Positions 27,101 to 34,881 are shown, counted from the stretch's first letter. The stretch: DNA of 64,000 bases from Caballeronia sp. dw_276 (GCF_018449635.1 NZ_JAAVUV010000014.1:1-64000); one strand, 5' to 3'. Numbers and translations are program-made. The notes: a model not told the origin generated them from the letters alone.

Positions 27101-27938
27101 ATACAGATCCGGCGCCAATCGCGGTGGCGTTTGTTCCGGATGCAATCGAATCAACACCGCTCGATTTGACGTGGAAGTATTTGCCGGAGCTGTCGGAGAG
27201 TGCCGTCAGTGCGTCTCCAACATTGGTGTAATTCGTTCCCTTGATGGAATACGTCGGGCCGGTGACGGAACCATCTGCGTTAAACGAGCTTGTGCCGCCC
27301 AGCGCGTTGACAAGCGGCGTAAGCTGGCTGACGTTGACCGCATCATTCGCTTGCGTGCCGCGTGCGACTTGCACGAGTTGACGCTGCGTGGCCGAGTTGC
27401 CAATTGAAACCGTATTCGCGCGATCAGCTACAGCGCTCATGCCGATCGCGGTCGATGCTGTCGCCGAAGCGGTAGCGTGCGAGCCAAGGGCCGTGGATTG
27501 GAGTCCTGATGCTTTTGATAGCGCACCAAAACCGGAAGCGCTCGATGCATTCGCGGTCGCATTTGATCCAACCGCCACACTGCCGAGACTTCCTCCGTCG
27601 TTATGTACAGCACCGCTGGATGCTACCGCATTGGCTCCAATACTGATGTCGTTCACACCAGTCGCTCTAGCGCGGCTGCCGAGAGCGACACCAAAATCAT
27701 TGCTTGCAGCTGTGCCAACCCCAATCGCAATTCCGTTGTTGACGTCTGAATCGTCGACTTGCCCGCCGTCAAGCGTGACAGAGGCGGACACGCCACTTGC
27801 TGCTCCCAATGTAACTGCCGACGCGAGCACGGCCTTGGCCAAGCGGCCGGTCCCTTTACCGCGCGCAGCTGCGGTCTCCGACACCGCGACCCAAGCGCCG
27901 ATCGATTCATTCCAGACGGACTTATAAACCTTGTTCAT
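24126..27938 (-). CDS. Trimeric autotransporter adhesin (YadA/BpaC-like)
   Basis: The 1270-residue protein starts with an ESPR extended signal (MNKVYKSVWNESIGAWVAVS) and a hydrophobic Sec segment ending GVSA. The passenger has YadA-head repeats (AxAxGxxAxA, as in ATAIGAGSVSSG) and neck motifs (RQITNVAAGT-DAVNVxQL). At least three long modules begin KYFHxNS and contain LADSSATGADSVAIGGAA. Near the C-terminus is a short SVASGANAVASG-type repeat array. The last 80 residues (AMAMMAGSAAAISDKDNRFA through GFAFGF) form the YadA anchor ending in Phe. It assembles as a surface trimer for adhesion. Frame opens at 27983, but the ESPR fixes the start at 27938. Confidence 0.95.
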   Translation of the reverse strand: MNKVYKSVWNESIGAWVAVSETAAARGKGTGRLAKAVLASAVTLGAASGVSASVTLDGGQVDDSDVNNGIAIGVGTAASNDFGVALGSRARATGVNDISIGANAVASSGAVHNDGGSLGSVAVGSNATANASSASGFGALSKASGLQSTALGSHATASATASTAIGMSAVADRANTVSIGNSATQRQLVQVARGTQANDAVNVSQLTPLVNALGGTSSFNADGSVTGPTYSIKGTNYTNVGDALTALSDSSGKYFHVKSSGVDSIASGTNATAIGAGSVSSGINTTAIGYQAVSSGPNESIAIGSKNQSTADDAISIGSQIVNAGISSIAIGSNAVSIDSASTTSVLLAPDTGDMVNSAHSFAFNPYGGAGTSDSNDSVNLSGTVSNAAAGVAIGSKSSVTAANAVALGASATAAFENSVAVGAGSATDRANTVSVGSAASQRQITNVAAGTQAYDAVNVTQLQNVTSLLGGGAKVNADGTVQAPSYTVAGAQSSTVGAAISKIDSELNNKVAYDTTDKSHVTLGGVGTSKLVTISNVAAGALSTTSTDAVNGSQLNATNTRVGSLETFATNINNGGGIKYFHSNSTLADSSATGADAVAIGGAAVASADNSIAIGANSAATRANTVSVGAAGKERQITNVAAGMAFTDAVNVAQLNTVSDSAVKYDANADGSVNYQSVTLGGASASNPTKLTNLKIGDLSSTSTDAINGSQLYSTNQRVGSLETFAGNINNGGGIKYFHTNSKLADSSATGTDSVAVGGAAVASANNAVALGSNSVADRANTVSVGAAGKERQVTNVAAGTASTDAVNVGQLTAVSDNLGTLDSFAVKYDTDENGKPNYEQITLGGTSAKGPTLLTNVKAGELAEDSTDAVNGSQLFATNKNVSALQDFTNNISNGGGIKYFHSNSMLADSSATGADSVAIGGAAVSSGKNSVALGSNSVADRDNSVSVGAAGSERQITNVAAGTATTDAANVGQLNAVSNSVSTLSAAAIKYDTNADGTPDYSNATLGNGNESGTALHNVAAGTNTMDAVNLGQINDMISRVTNLANGAYNPMFSADGSRDTEAATSSGTHSVASGANAVASGTNAVASGASSVASGANAVAVGANASATAKNSVALGSGSVADRANSVSVGTSAAGGQRQITNVAAGTDGTDAVNVNQMQQSVNTGVKSAKGYTDALRADMNSSLSIQNNHINSVGAMSSAMAMMAGSAAAISDKDNRFAAGTGVYRDKAAIAVGFQKRFGTNMVLTIGGSTTGEESTGGAGFAFGF
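24590..24740 (-). repeat. Short tandem repeats in the adhesin gene
   Basis: The DNA encodes successive VASGANA, VASGTNA, VASGASS, VASGANA units, a 7-residue (21-bp) period within the head region. Similar units make copy-number change by slippage possible. Confidence 0.6.
25190..26660 (-). repeat. Three long repeat modules of the adhesin
   Basis: The KYFHxNS module start recurs at about 25228, 25720 and 26191, a period of 471-492 bp, with long nearly identical stretches such as the VSVGAAGKERQ block. The modules are diverged at third positions, so the duplication is not recent. Confidence 0.7.
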
Positions 27939-28361
27939 TTTGCATTCCTGCGTAGAGTTAATTCGGATCCTTGACTCAAACACGCTGAGAGATCTGGCTG
28001 AAGCTGCGTGTCGAGCGAGAGCCGGTGTCGAATCCGAACGGACCCGCCGATGGCTGCGTGGACTAGGTTTGAACTCTAATTAGTGAGATGGAATGCCCTA
28101 ATGAGAAAGCTCCTAAATCGTAATCCGGTGAAAGATAAACAACAAAATCAGGGCCCCGAATTAATGAGATAGAACGTGGACCGTGAATAAAGGTTAACTA
28201 TCGTTGAGCTATTGGGCGAATCCCGAACAAGAAAGAGACGAAACTCAATGGTCGTCACGAAGCATTTCGATGACGCGCCTACACAGTTTCCTTTCCCAAG
28301 TCATGTCACAATTTGTGCGGTCGCTTCGACCATCGAATTCTTTGCAATGGAAATATCGCTT
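27939..28361. other. AT-richer intergenic region upstream of the adhesin and UPF0303 gene
   Basis: This 423-bp divergent region is clearly AT-richer than its surroundings between about 28070 and 28200. It holds direct repeats TTAGTGAGATGGAATG (28080-28095) and TTAATGAGATAGAACG (28161-28176), with a further TAATGAGA at 28099. These may be regulator sites for the adhesin. An ATG at 28347 and a frame back to 28212 are not favoured as gene starts. Confidence 0.45.
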
Positions 28362-28865
28362 ATGAACATCGCTCAAGATCTGCAAACGATCGCTCACCAA
28401 GAGAAGACCCTTGTGTTTCCCCATTTCGATTCTGATCGCGCGTGGCAGATCGGCTCCCAGCTTCGCGAGATGGCAGTGGCGCGGGGCGCTGCAATGGTGA
28501 TCGACGTCCGCACCTTCGGCCAGCCGCTCTTTTTTGCCGCCCTCGACGGCACCACGCCCGATAACGTTCGCTGGGCGCAACGCAAGGCGCGCACGGTCGA
28601 GCACTTCCGCGTGAGTTCGTACGCCGTTGGTCTTGGATTGCAACAGGCATCCACAACGCTCGCCGATAAATACAGTCTCCCCGCGGCGGAGTTTGCATCT
28701 CATGGCGGCGCGTTTCCGCTGACGGTGAAGGGGGCGGGCGTGATTGGCGTGGTGACAGTGTCGGGCTTGCCGCAGCGCAAGGATCACGAGTTTGTGGTCG
28801 AGGCGCTGTGCGCGGTGCTTGGTCACGACGCAAGCACGCTCGCGTTTCAATCGGACAAGGTGTAA
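28362..28865 (+). CDS. UPF0303 / GlcG-HbpS-like protein
   Basis: The 167-residue protein begins MNIAQDLQTIAHQEKTLVFP and has RGAAMVIDVRTFGQPLFFAAL, RKARTVEHFRVSSYAVG and HGGAFPLTVKGAGVIGVVTVSG. This is the HbpS/GlcG-like fold of the UPF0303 (YBR137W-like) family, some members of which bind haem or cobalamin. No function is proven for this branch. GGA lies about 10 bases before the ATG at 28362. It ends 4 bp before the SMR pump gene, so the two are probably co-transcribed. Confidence 0.8.
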   Translation: MNIAQDLQTIAHQEKTLVFPHFDSDRAWQIGSQLREMAVARGAAMVIDVRTFGQPLFFAALDGTTPDNVRWAQRKARTVEHFRVSSYAVGLGLQQASTTLADKYSLPAAEFASHGGAFPLTVKGAGVIGVVTVSGLPQRKDHEFVVEALCAVLGHDASTLAFQSDKV

Positions 28866-28869
28866 AGCG

Positions 28870-29208
28870 ATGCGAACTTCCGCTTATGCACTGCTCGCGA
28901 TCGCGATCGTTGCCGAGGTCGTGGCGACATCGGCTTTACGGGCGTCGGACGGGTTTTCGCGGCTCGTGCCGTCGGTGATCGTGGTGATCGGCTACGGCAT
29001 CTCGTTTTATCTGCTTTCGCTGACACTGAAGTCATTGCCCGTCGGCATCGTCTATGCAGTGTGGTCAGGAGCGGGCATTGTGCTGATCACGCTCGTCGCC
29101 GCGCTTCTGTTCAAGCAGATCCCCGATCTGCCCGCCGTCCTCGGTATGGGCCTGATCGTGGCGGGCGTGATCGTGTTGAACGTGTTTTCGAAGGTCAGCG
29201 CGCACTAG
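28870..29208 (+). CDS. Small multidrug resistance (SMR) efflux protein
   Basis: The 112-residue, four-helix protein has the essential membrane glutamate at residue 16 (AIVAEVVATSALRAS) and the conserved YAVWSGAG with Trp65 in TM3. These are the EmrE/QacE features; it would antiport protons for cationic compounds such as quaternary ammonium or guanidinium ions. Length and topology are typical. It is translated 4 bp after the UPF0303 gene. Confidence 0.93.
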   Translation: MRTSAYALLAIAIVAEVVATSALRASDGFSRLVPSVIVVIGYGISFYLLSLTLKSLPVGIVYAVWSGAGIVLITLVAALLFKQIPDLPAVLGMGLIVAGVIVLNVFSKVSAH

Positions 29209-29234
29209 CAGTTCGCTGCGGTGGCCGAGATGCT

Positions 29235-29588
29235 TTAATTGCAGCGAACAACCATCGAACGATTTTTTACATTTGCCGATATCACGTTCGTAATGCCGCC
29301 GCCGGTCGGCCCGCCTTCCTCGTTGTCCTTCGATACGATCGTGTACCCGGTCGCACCGCACTTGTCGCCGGCCATGACGTAGCAGCTTGCCCACGTCGTG
29401 CTGGCATCCGCGCCGCTGCAGTTGATGGCGTAGCCGGACTGACCATCGGGAAGATGGATCAGGGATGCATCGTTGGACGATGCACAGCCGCCAAGGCCGA
29501 AAACGCCTGCGGCGCAAAGCGCGAGGCCTGCCGGCAGCGCGCGCGCCCAAATCTTGTTAGGCGACATGCGCCATGCGAATTGCGTCAT
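29235..29588 (-). CDS. Small putative lipoprotein
   Basis: The 117-residue protein has a lipoprotein signal with lipobox LGGC (residues 32-35, in AAGVFGLGGCASSNDAS). The mature part has six or so Gly and three Cys (INCSGADASTTWASCYVM, DKCGATGYTIVS, VVRCN), so disulfides are possible. The TTWASCYVMAGDKCG pattern is common in uncharacterised proteobacterial lipoproteins. AAAGGAA precedes the start at 29588. The FNR-type palindrome lies about 84 bp upstream. Confidence 0.72.
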   Translation of the reverse strand: MTQFAWRMSPNKIWARALPAGLALCAAGVFGLGGCASSNDASLIHLPDGQSGYAINCSGADASTTWASCYVMAGDKCGATGYTIVSKDNEEGGPTGGGITNVISANVKNRSMVVRCN

Positions 29589-29670
29589 TCTGTTCCTTTG
29601 TGACCAGTGGCCAAGTCGTTTCCTGCGCGCATTTTCCCACACGCCGATACCTTCAGGAAAAAGCGCTGTC

Positions 29671-29686
29671 TTTGATGTACATCAAA
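29671..29686. promoter_or_regulatory. Perfect FNR/CRP-type palindrome TTTGATGTACATCAAA
   Basis: The core TTGAT-GTAC-ATCAA (29672-29685) matches the FNR/Anr consensus TTGAT-N4-ATCAA exactly and is a perfect palindrome. It lies 84 bp from the lipoprotein start (minus) and 191 bp from the next plus-strand gene. This points to oxygen-responsive control of one or both. Confidence 0.6.
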
Positions 29687-29876
29687 TAACGTTCCGAACG
29701 TGGCTGGCGCGGGCCTTGCGGAGTCAAAGCAGCCTTATCTTTTTACATTCGGCATCGCACGAGCGCTGGAAGAAAATGCAACCGGATGCAACCAGCAAGA
29801 ACTAATTGCAGGGCAGCGGACCTTACGGTATTCATGGACATCGAAAAGACGTTTAAAAAACTACGAGAGGACAACC

Positions 29877-30137
29877 ATGGCAGAACGCGTTACAGGCCCG
29901 TATCGCGGGTATTACATCAGTGCTGCGGCACGTCTGACGCCAACCACCGAGCAGGCTGACGAGCCCATCTACGTGGGTACTGTCAGCGTTGCGCAGGGCG
30001 GCCCCGACAACGTGCACCGATTCGAGACCATGGTCGATCTCGGCGACTCACAGCGCTTTGCGACTGAGGACGACGCGCTTGGCCGGGTCGAGGAGGCAGC
30101 GCGCGTGTACATTGACAAGTTGTTGCAAAACACCTGA
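29877..30137 (+). CDS. Conserved hypothetical protein, 86 residues
   Basis: The protein begins MAERVTGPYRGYYISAAARL and continues with DEPIYVGTVSVAQGGPD, then an acidic helix ending VEEAARVYIDKLLQNT. It looks like a small soluble alpha/beta protein. I do not recognise a characterised family. GAGAGGACA gives a good ribosome-binding site at 29877. Its TGA overlaps the next ATG (TGATG at 30135-30139), so the two genes are coupled. The FNR-type palindrome is 191 bp upstream. Confidence 0.65.
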   Translation: MAERVTGPYRGYYISAAARLTPTTEQADEPIYVGTVSVAQGGPDNVHRFETMVDLGDSQRFATEDDALGRVEEAARVYIDKLLQNT

Positions 30138-30505
30138 TGCGCACGCTCAACATCCGTCACCCGGCAATGCGCTGCGTGGCCGAGGCGCTGCTGGATCTTT
30201 TTCCGAGCGGCGCGGATATCAGCGAAATCGGCACCGACGCGAAGCCCTGTCTTTTCGTGAGCTGGCGCACGACCGGTACGGCCGGCCAGCCGGGCAATAT
30301 TGCATGGGGCGTTCACTACCGTTTCGAAGCCGAGGCGTTGAGCCTCTTCGACCTTGCCCCCGAACCTGCCCAGCAGCGGTTTTGCGCACAGGTAAGGGAC
30401 ATGAGCCGCCACCTCAAATTCGATTACGCCGACCCGGACGCCCTCTCGCTAAAGATCGTGGAGGTCGAGGCCGAGATGGTCCGCGAGTGCATGAGCGCGG
30501 CGTAG
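30137..30505 (+). CDS. Conserved hypothetical protein, 122 residues
   Basis: The protein (MRTLNIRHPAMRCVAEALLD start, CLFVSWRTTGTAGQPGNIAW centre, helical C-terminus) is soluble, mildly acidic and has no recognised domain. Its start overlaps the stop of the preceding 86-residue gene by one base, a sign of translational coupling and possibly a complex. No catalytic motif is visible. Confidence 0.6.
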   Translation: MRTLNIRHPAMRCVAEALLDLFPSGADISEIGTDAKPCLFVSWRTTGTAGQPGNIAWGVHYRFEAEALSLFDLAPEPAQQRFCAQVRDMSRHLKFDYADPDALSLKIVEVEAEMVRECMSAA

Positions 30506-30577
30506 CGCCGGGGTAGACCGCCTCCATGCGCTGCGAGTACTATCGATGTCGTTTCTGTTCCTGCGTCTGAGGCAATC

Positions 30578-30862
30578 ATGAACATCCAGTTTCCGGCCGA
30601 CGCGCCCGCATATCGCGATACCAATCTCACCGTGGTGTTTCCTGCGCTGGTCGACGGCGAGCGCGTGCCGTGCGCAATCTCCGTGGAAGCACTCGAAGAT
30701 CATTTCGGCGTGGAGAGCTACGACAGCAACGGCTGGATTCGCGCCTTCGACGCCGCCCGCCCGAAAATCGAAGCGGTCGCGCGCGAGCATTTGTCGATCA
30801 CTCGAGGCGCGCCAGTGCTGTTGAAAAGCGGACATTTTCCTCCCGGCGCGGTGTCTTCCTGA
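30578..30862 (+). CDS. DUF1488 family protein
   Basis: The 94-residue protein begins MNIQFPADAPAYRDTNLTVV and contains FPALVDGERVPCAISVEALEDHFG, the DUF1488 signature. The family is small, cytoplasmic and uncharacterised. It lies 72 bp after the preceding pair on the same strand and may have its own promoter. A plausible ribosome-binding site is weak. Confidence 0.78.
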   Translation: MNIQFPADAPAYRDTNLTVVFPALVDGERVPCAISVEALEDHFGVESYDSNGWIRAFDAARPKIEAVAREHLSITRGAPVLLKSGHFPPGAVSS

Positions 30863-30914
30863 ACACCGTTCACGTTTGAATTGACTTGACCGTCATCTCG
30901 CGGAAAATGCGTTG

Positions 30915-31541
30915 ATGGCCAGTTCCAAACACCATCTGTCCGATCAGCCGCTGCTTCGCAGCCATATCCTCGACGCCGCGCGTTCAATCGTCGTGCGTCA
31001 GGGGTTCGACGCGCTCTCCATGCGCAAGCTCGCGGACGTTGTCGGTTATTCGCCCGCGTCGCTTTATCTGCATTTCTCGGGACGCGACGCAATCGCTCAC
31101 GCGCTGGGCGCCGAAGGCCATGCCGGGTTGCTTGCTGCGCTGCATTCGTACGATTCGACTTTGGATGCCGTCGAACGCGTCAAATCGATGGCGCATGCGT
31201 ATGTCGAGTTCGGAAGGGCGCATCCGGAGGTGTATCGGCTGATTTATATGCAGAACGCCGCTTATTCCGAGGCTATATTCAATGATGCGTCGGCGTCCGG
31301 CGAGACCGCGCTTTCCGTTTTTGCACACGCGCTGGATGTTATTGGGCCCGCGCCTGGGCCCGCACCGCTTTCCGCCGAAACCTTATGGGCGGCCTTGCAT
31401 GGCATCGTGTCGCTGAGCTTGACCGCTTCGAAGTATCTTTCCGCGCCGGCGGACGTCCTTATCGATTCAACGCTCGATCTTTGTTTGTCCGGCGTCAAGA
31501 AAAAACCCGTGCGCCGGCAACCGGGCGCGCGCGCCGGCTGA
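30915..31541 (+). CDS. TetR/AcrR family regulator with WHG domain
   Basis: The 208-residue protein has an N-terminal TetR HTH (ILDAARSIVVRQGFDALSMR then LADVVGYSPASLYLHFSGRD, about residues 18-63). The C-terminal domain contains LWAALHGIVSLSL, the WHG signature. It probably controls the hydrolase gene 52 bp downstream on the same strand, perhaps with valine catabolism; this is inferred from adjacency. An in-frame TTG 3 bp upstream is an alternative start. The ligand is unknown. Confidence 0.85.
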   Translation: MASSKHHLSDQPLLRSHILDAARSIVVRQGFDALSMRKLADVVGYSPASLYLHFSGRDAIAHALGAEGHAGLLAALHSYDSTLDAVERVKSMAHAYVEFGRAHPEVYRLIYMQNAAYSEAIFNDASASGETALSVFAHALDVIGPAPGPAPLSAETLWAALHGIVSLSLTASKYLSAPADVLIDSTLDLCLSGVKKKPVRRQPGARAG

Positions 31542-31593
31542 CGATCGCCGCCATACTTTCCAGTTCTCCTGATCCACCGAACTTGTATTCCAT

Positions 31594-32700
31594 ATGACCG
31601 AGACAATCGAAGAAATCCGTATCGAACGCGCGCAGGGCATTGGTTTTATCGCGCTGAACCGGCCGAAGGCGCTCAACGCGCTGTCCACGCCGATGATCCA
31701 CGCCATCCGCCGCGCGCTCGAATCCTGGCGCAACGATGACTCCGTGCATGCAGTGGTCGTCTACAGCCCGCATCCTCGTGCGTTTTGCGCGGGTGGAGAC
31801 ATCCGGTTTCTCTATCAGTCGGCAAAAGCGGGTGAGCAAGCCGCCATCGACGAATTTTTCACCGATGAATACCAGCTGAATCACGCGATCTTCACGTATC
31901 CGAAGCCGTATGTCGCGTTGCTCAACGGCGTGGTAATGGGCGGCGGCATGGGGATTTCCCAGGGCGCGCGGCATACGGGCGGTTTGCTGGTCGTGACCGA
32001 ATCCACGCGGATGGCGATGCCGGAGACGCGTATCGGTTTGTTTCCGGATGTCGGCGTGAGCTGGTTTCTTGCGCGCACGCCGGGCGCGATCGGGCGTTAC
32101 CTGGCGGCCACGGGCGCGACCATCGATGCCGCCGATGCCCTCTACGCCAATCTCGCCGATGTCTACATGGACGAAGGCGCGCTCGCCAGCCTCGTGGATA
32201 CGCTCAAGCAGAAGCGCTTTGCGTCGGGCGCCGAGGTGGTGAAGTTTATAGAAGGAGAAGGGCGTGCGGACGCGGGCAAGACGAGCGAGCTTGAGGCGAA
32301 TCGCGCGTATATCGACACACATTTTGCATCGGGGAATGGTGCGGCGTGCCTGAAATCGCTGGAGAACGCCACGAACGGCGCCGAACGCGAATGGGCGGCG
32401 CATACGGCGGCCGAGTTACGTGAGCGTTCGCCGTTGTCCATCGACATGTCGCTGGAACTGATCGACCGCGCCAAAACCTCGACCATGGCCGAGACGCTCC
32501 GGCGCGACCTAGGCTTGACGCGCGCGACGTTCGACCATGGCGATGTGATGGAAGGTATCCGGGCGCGCATTGTCGATAAGGACAATCAGCCCGTGTGGAA
32601 AGTGACGCGCGTGGAGGACGTGACACGTGAAGCGGTGCTGCGGATGTACGAAAGTCCATGGGCCGCGGCCGATCATCCGCTTGCTGGCCTGGCGGATTAA
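31594..32700 (+). CDS. Enoyl-CoA hydratase/isomerase family, probable 3-hydroxyisobutyryl-CoA hydrolase
   Basis: The 368-residue length and sequence fit the HIBYL-CoA hydrolase branch of the crotonase family, not hydratases (about 260). Motifs are RPKALNALSTPMI, AFCAGGDIRFLY (oxyanion hole), VVMGGGMGIS and MPETRIGLFPDVGVSWFL with the branch's catalytic Glu and Asp. It would release 3-hydroxyisobutyrate in valine degradation. It follows the TetR gene and overlaps the tail of the next gene on the other strand by 4 bp. Confidence 0.9.
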   Translation: MTETIEEIRIERAQGIGFIALNRPKALNALSTPMIHAIRRALESWRNDDSVHAVVVYSPHPRAFCAGGDIRFLYQSAKAGEQAAIDEFFTDEYQLNHAIFTYPKPYVALLNGVVMGGGMGISQGARHTGGLLVVTESTRMAMPETRIGLFPDVGVSWFLARTPGAIGRYLAATGATIDAADALYANLADVYMDEGALASLVDTLKQKRFASGAEVVKFIEGEGRADAGKTSELEANRAYIDTHFASGNGAACLKSLENATNGAEREWAAHTAAELRERSPLSIDMSLELIDRAKTSTMAETLRRDLGLTRATFDHGDVMEGIRARIVDKDNQPVWKVTRVEDVTREAVLRMYESPWAAADHPLAGLAD

Positions 32701-33122
32701 TCCGCGTCGCTGCCGGCTGTGAAGGCGCGCATGAAAACGAGCGCGCCCCAGCCCCACATCGCATTCGATGCAAACCCGAGCGCCAGTCTCGGCATCATGT
32801 TGCCGCTAGGCCAGACGCCGCGCAGCGGATCGAGCACGAATACGCTCGCGGCCGTCAGCACGATACCCCCGAACACCAAGGCGCCGATCCATGGCGCGGT
32901 GCGGTCGGGCGCGACACGCAGCAGCCACGCCATCAGAATGCCGAAGAATCCGCTCCACAAAGCTGCCACGATGAATTCGGGGATGCCCAGCGGCAGGAAC
33001 GGGGCGGTGGAGTAACCGGCTGCATCGATAACGCCGGCCGCGTGCAAGATCGCAATTGTCGATTCACGGAAAAACAGGGCGGCGAGAAAGCCCGCGACGA
33101 ACGGCAGAATGACTTTTTGCAT
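32697..33122 (-). CDS. Hypothetical membrane protein, 141 residues
   Basis: Four hydrophobic segments are visible (LPFVAGFLAALFF, EFIVAALWSGFFGILMAWLL, WIGALVFGGIVLTAASVFVL, LALGFASNAMWGWGALVFM). It is an uncharacterised inner-membrane protein. It converges tail-to-tail with the hydrolase gene, overlapping it by 4 bp. A weak AAGCGG precedes the ATG at 33122. No family name is offered. Confidence 0.6.
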   Translation of the reverse strand: MQKVILPFVAGFLAALFFRESTIAILHAAGVIDAAGYSTAPFLPLGIPEFIVAALWSGFFGILMAWLLRVAPDRTAPWIGALVFGGIVLTAASVFVLDPLRGVWPSGNMMPRLALGFASNAMWGWGALVFMRAFTAGSDAD

Positions 33123-33257
33123 TGAAAAAACACCGCTTGAGACGCGAGCCGCGGCCGCGCCAATTTTTTAGAGTGGCGTCATTATAGGGTCGGGCATGCC
33201 GCTTAATGGTGCAATCGGGGGCGCCTTTGCGGTGGATGCAACGGAGTCCTTGCCGCT

Positions 33258-33506
33258 CTACTTGGCGATCGCGTCGCTAGCCGGATTGTTGTGCAGCATC
33301 CTGTTGCTGTTGGCAGGCAACGCCGGTCGTTTTGTCGGCATGTTGTCGGGGTTGTTGGGTCGAGCGCTTTCTGAATCAGATGCCGATGGCGGCTTGACCA
33401 TCGAAGCGGAGTCGGCGGGCTTGGCGGTCTGTGCTTGTGCGGCGGCCATGAAGAATGCTGCCGCGAGCGTAAGGCCAAACGAGGTTATGAAGGCGCGGGA
33501 TTTCAT
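33258..33506 (-). CDS. Small secreted hypothetical protein
   Basis: The 82-residue precursor has a clear signal peptide (MKSRAFITSFGLTLAAAFFM, cleaved after AQA near residue 26). The mature part is short, polar and Pro/Ser/Asn-rich with no fold apparent. GGAG stands before the start at 33506, which removes 32 upstream residues without signal character. No partner is evident. Confidence 0.55.
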   Translation of the reverse strand: MKSRAFITSFGLTLAAAFFMAAAQAQTAKPADSASMVKPPSASDSESARPNNPDNMPTKRPALPANSNRMLHNNPASDAIAK

Positions 33507-33698
33507 GTGTATCTCCAGGGCGGCGCGTGTTTTGATCGAGCGTGGAGAGCGCTGCCGGTTGCTTTTGTGACAGCGCGGAACGCAGAAGATTCGTTTCGGC
33601 ACCGAGGATCGCGGATCCCGGTGCCATTCCAGGCGTTACTGTAAAATTAGGTATCTGGCGCAAAAACTGCGCCCCACGCCCCGAACTCAGCAGTTTTC

Positions 33699-34700
33699 AT
33701 GTCAATAGCATCAAAAATCAGCCCCCGCCGCGTCAGCGTGGCCCCGATGATGGACTGGACCGACCGGCATTGTCGTTCGCTCCATCGCATGATCTCGCGC
33801 CACACGTGGCTTTACACGGAGATGGTTACGACTGGCGCCTTGCTGCACGGTGACGTTGCACGCCATCTGGCGTTCACACCCGGCGAAGCGCCTGTCGCGT
33901 TGCAGCTCGGCGGCAGCGAGCCGGCCGATCTCGCCCATAGCGCGAAGCTCGGCGAACAATGGGGATACGACGAAATCAACCTGAATTGCGGCTGTCCTTC
34001 CGAGCGCGTCCAGCGGGGTGCGTTCGGCGCGTGCCTGATGAACGAGCCGCAACTCGTTGCCGATTGCGTGAAAGCGATGCGCGATGCGGTATCGATTCCG
34101 GTCACCGTCAAACACCGGATTGGTGTGGATGCGGTCGAGGATTACGCGTTCGTCCGCGACTTCGTGGGTACGGTTGCCGACGCGGGTTGTGAAGTGTTTA
34201 TCGTCCATGCGCGCAACGCGATCCTCAAAGGCTTGAGCCCCAAGGAAAACCGCGAGATTCCGCCGCTGAAGTATGAATACGCCTATCAGTTGAAGCGTGA
34301 TTTTCCGCATCTGGAAATTTCGATCAACGGTGGCATCAAAACGCTCGATGAAGTCGAGGAGCACCTCAAGCACGTCGATGGCGTCATGCTTGGGCGCGAG
34401 GCGTATCACAATCCGTATGTGCTGGCCGGTGTGGATTCGCGGTTCTATGGCGCTTCGACGGCCATTCGTTCCCGTGAAGAGATCGAGGCGGGGCTGATCG
34501 AATACGCACGTGCTGAAGTGGCGCGCGGAACGTATCTTGGTAGCATCACGCGGCACGCGCTGGGTTTGTATCGTGGCGCGGCGGGTGCGCGCGGCTGGCG
34601 TCGGGTGCTGTCCGACAGCCGTCGGCTTGCAACCGGCGATCTGGCCATCTTCGATGAAGCACGCACGCATCTACGGGAATCTGCCGAATTGATCGAATAA
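33699..34700 (+). CDS. dusA: tRNA-dihydrouridine(20/20a) synthase
   Basis: The 333-residue protein has the DusA pattern: VSVAPMMDWTDRHCR at the start, LQLGGSEP, then NLNCGCPSERVQRGAFGA with the catalytic Cys99. VKHRIGVD and INGGIKTL complete the FMN-binding TIM barrel. It reduces uridine 20/20a in tRNA D-loops. It sits directly upstream of a tRNA-His gene, a fortunate but common adjacency with no proven link. Start at 33699 fits family length. Confidence 0.94.
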   Translation: MSIASKISPRRVSVAPMMDWTDRHCRSLHRMISRHTWLYTEMVTTGALLHGDVARHLAFTPGEAPVALQLGGSEPADLAHSAKLGEQWGYDEINLNCGCPSERVQRGAFGACLMNEPQLVADCVKAMRDAVSIPVTVKHRIGVDAVEDYAFVRDFVGTVADAGCEVFIVHARNAILKGLSPKENREIPPLKYEYAYQLKRDFPHLEISINGGIKTLDEVEEHLKHVDGVMLGREAYHNPYVLAGVDSRFYGASTAIRSREEIEAGLIEYARAEVARGTYLGSITRHALGLYRGAAGARGWRRVLSDSRRLATGDLAIFDEARTHLRESAELIE

Positions 34701-34728
34701 GGGACTAGGCAAACCGAATCTTTGTTCG

Positions 34729-34734
34729 TATAAT
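34729..34734 (+). promoter_or_regulatory. -10 element of tRNA-His promoter
   Basis: A TATAAT hexamer lies about 60 bp before the tRNA. The -35 region at 16-18 bp upstream is not a good match, so confidence is moderate. Confidence 0.5.
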
Positions 34735-34791
34735 CTCGTTTCTCGATTCAGCAAGCCTGTTTTTGGTGCGCCAGAGAGGAAGTAAGTCAGT

Positions 34792-34868
34792 GGTGGCTGT
34801 AGCTCAGTTGGTAGAGTCCAGGATTGTGATTCCTGTTGTCGTGGGTTCGAGCCCCATCAGCCACCCCA
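34792..34868 (+). tRNA. tRNA-His (GUG anticodon)
   Basis: The gene folds as a tRNA with acceptor GTGGCTG/CAGCCAC, anticodon GTG in GGATTGTGATTCC, and T-arm GGGTTCGAGCCCC. The base before the acceptor is G and position 73 is C, giving the G-1:C73 pair specific to tRNA-His. CCA is encoded. Confidence 0.96.
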
Positions 34869-34881
34869 AAGGTTTTAAAAG

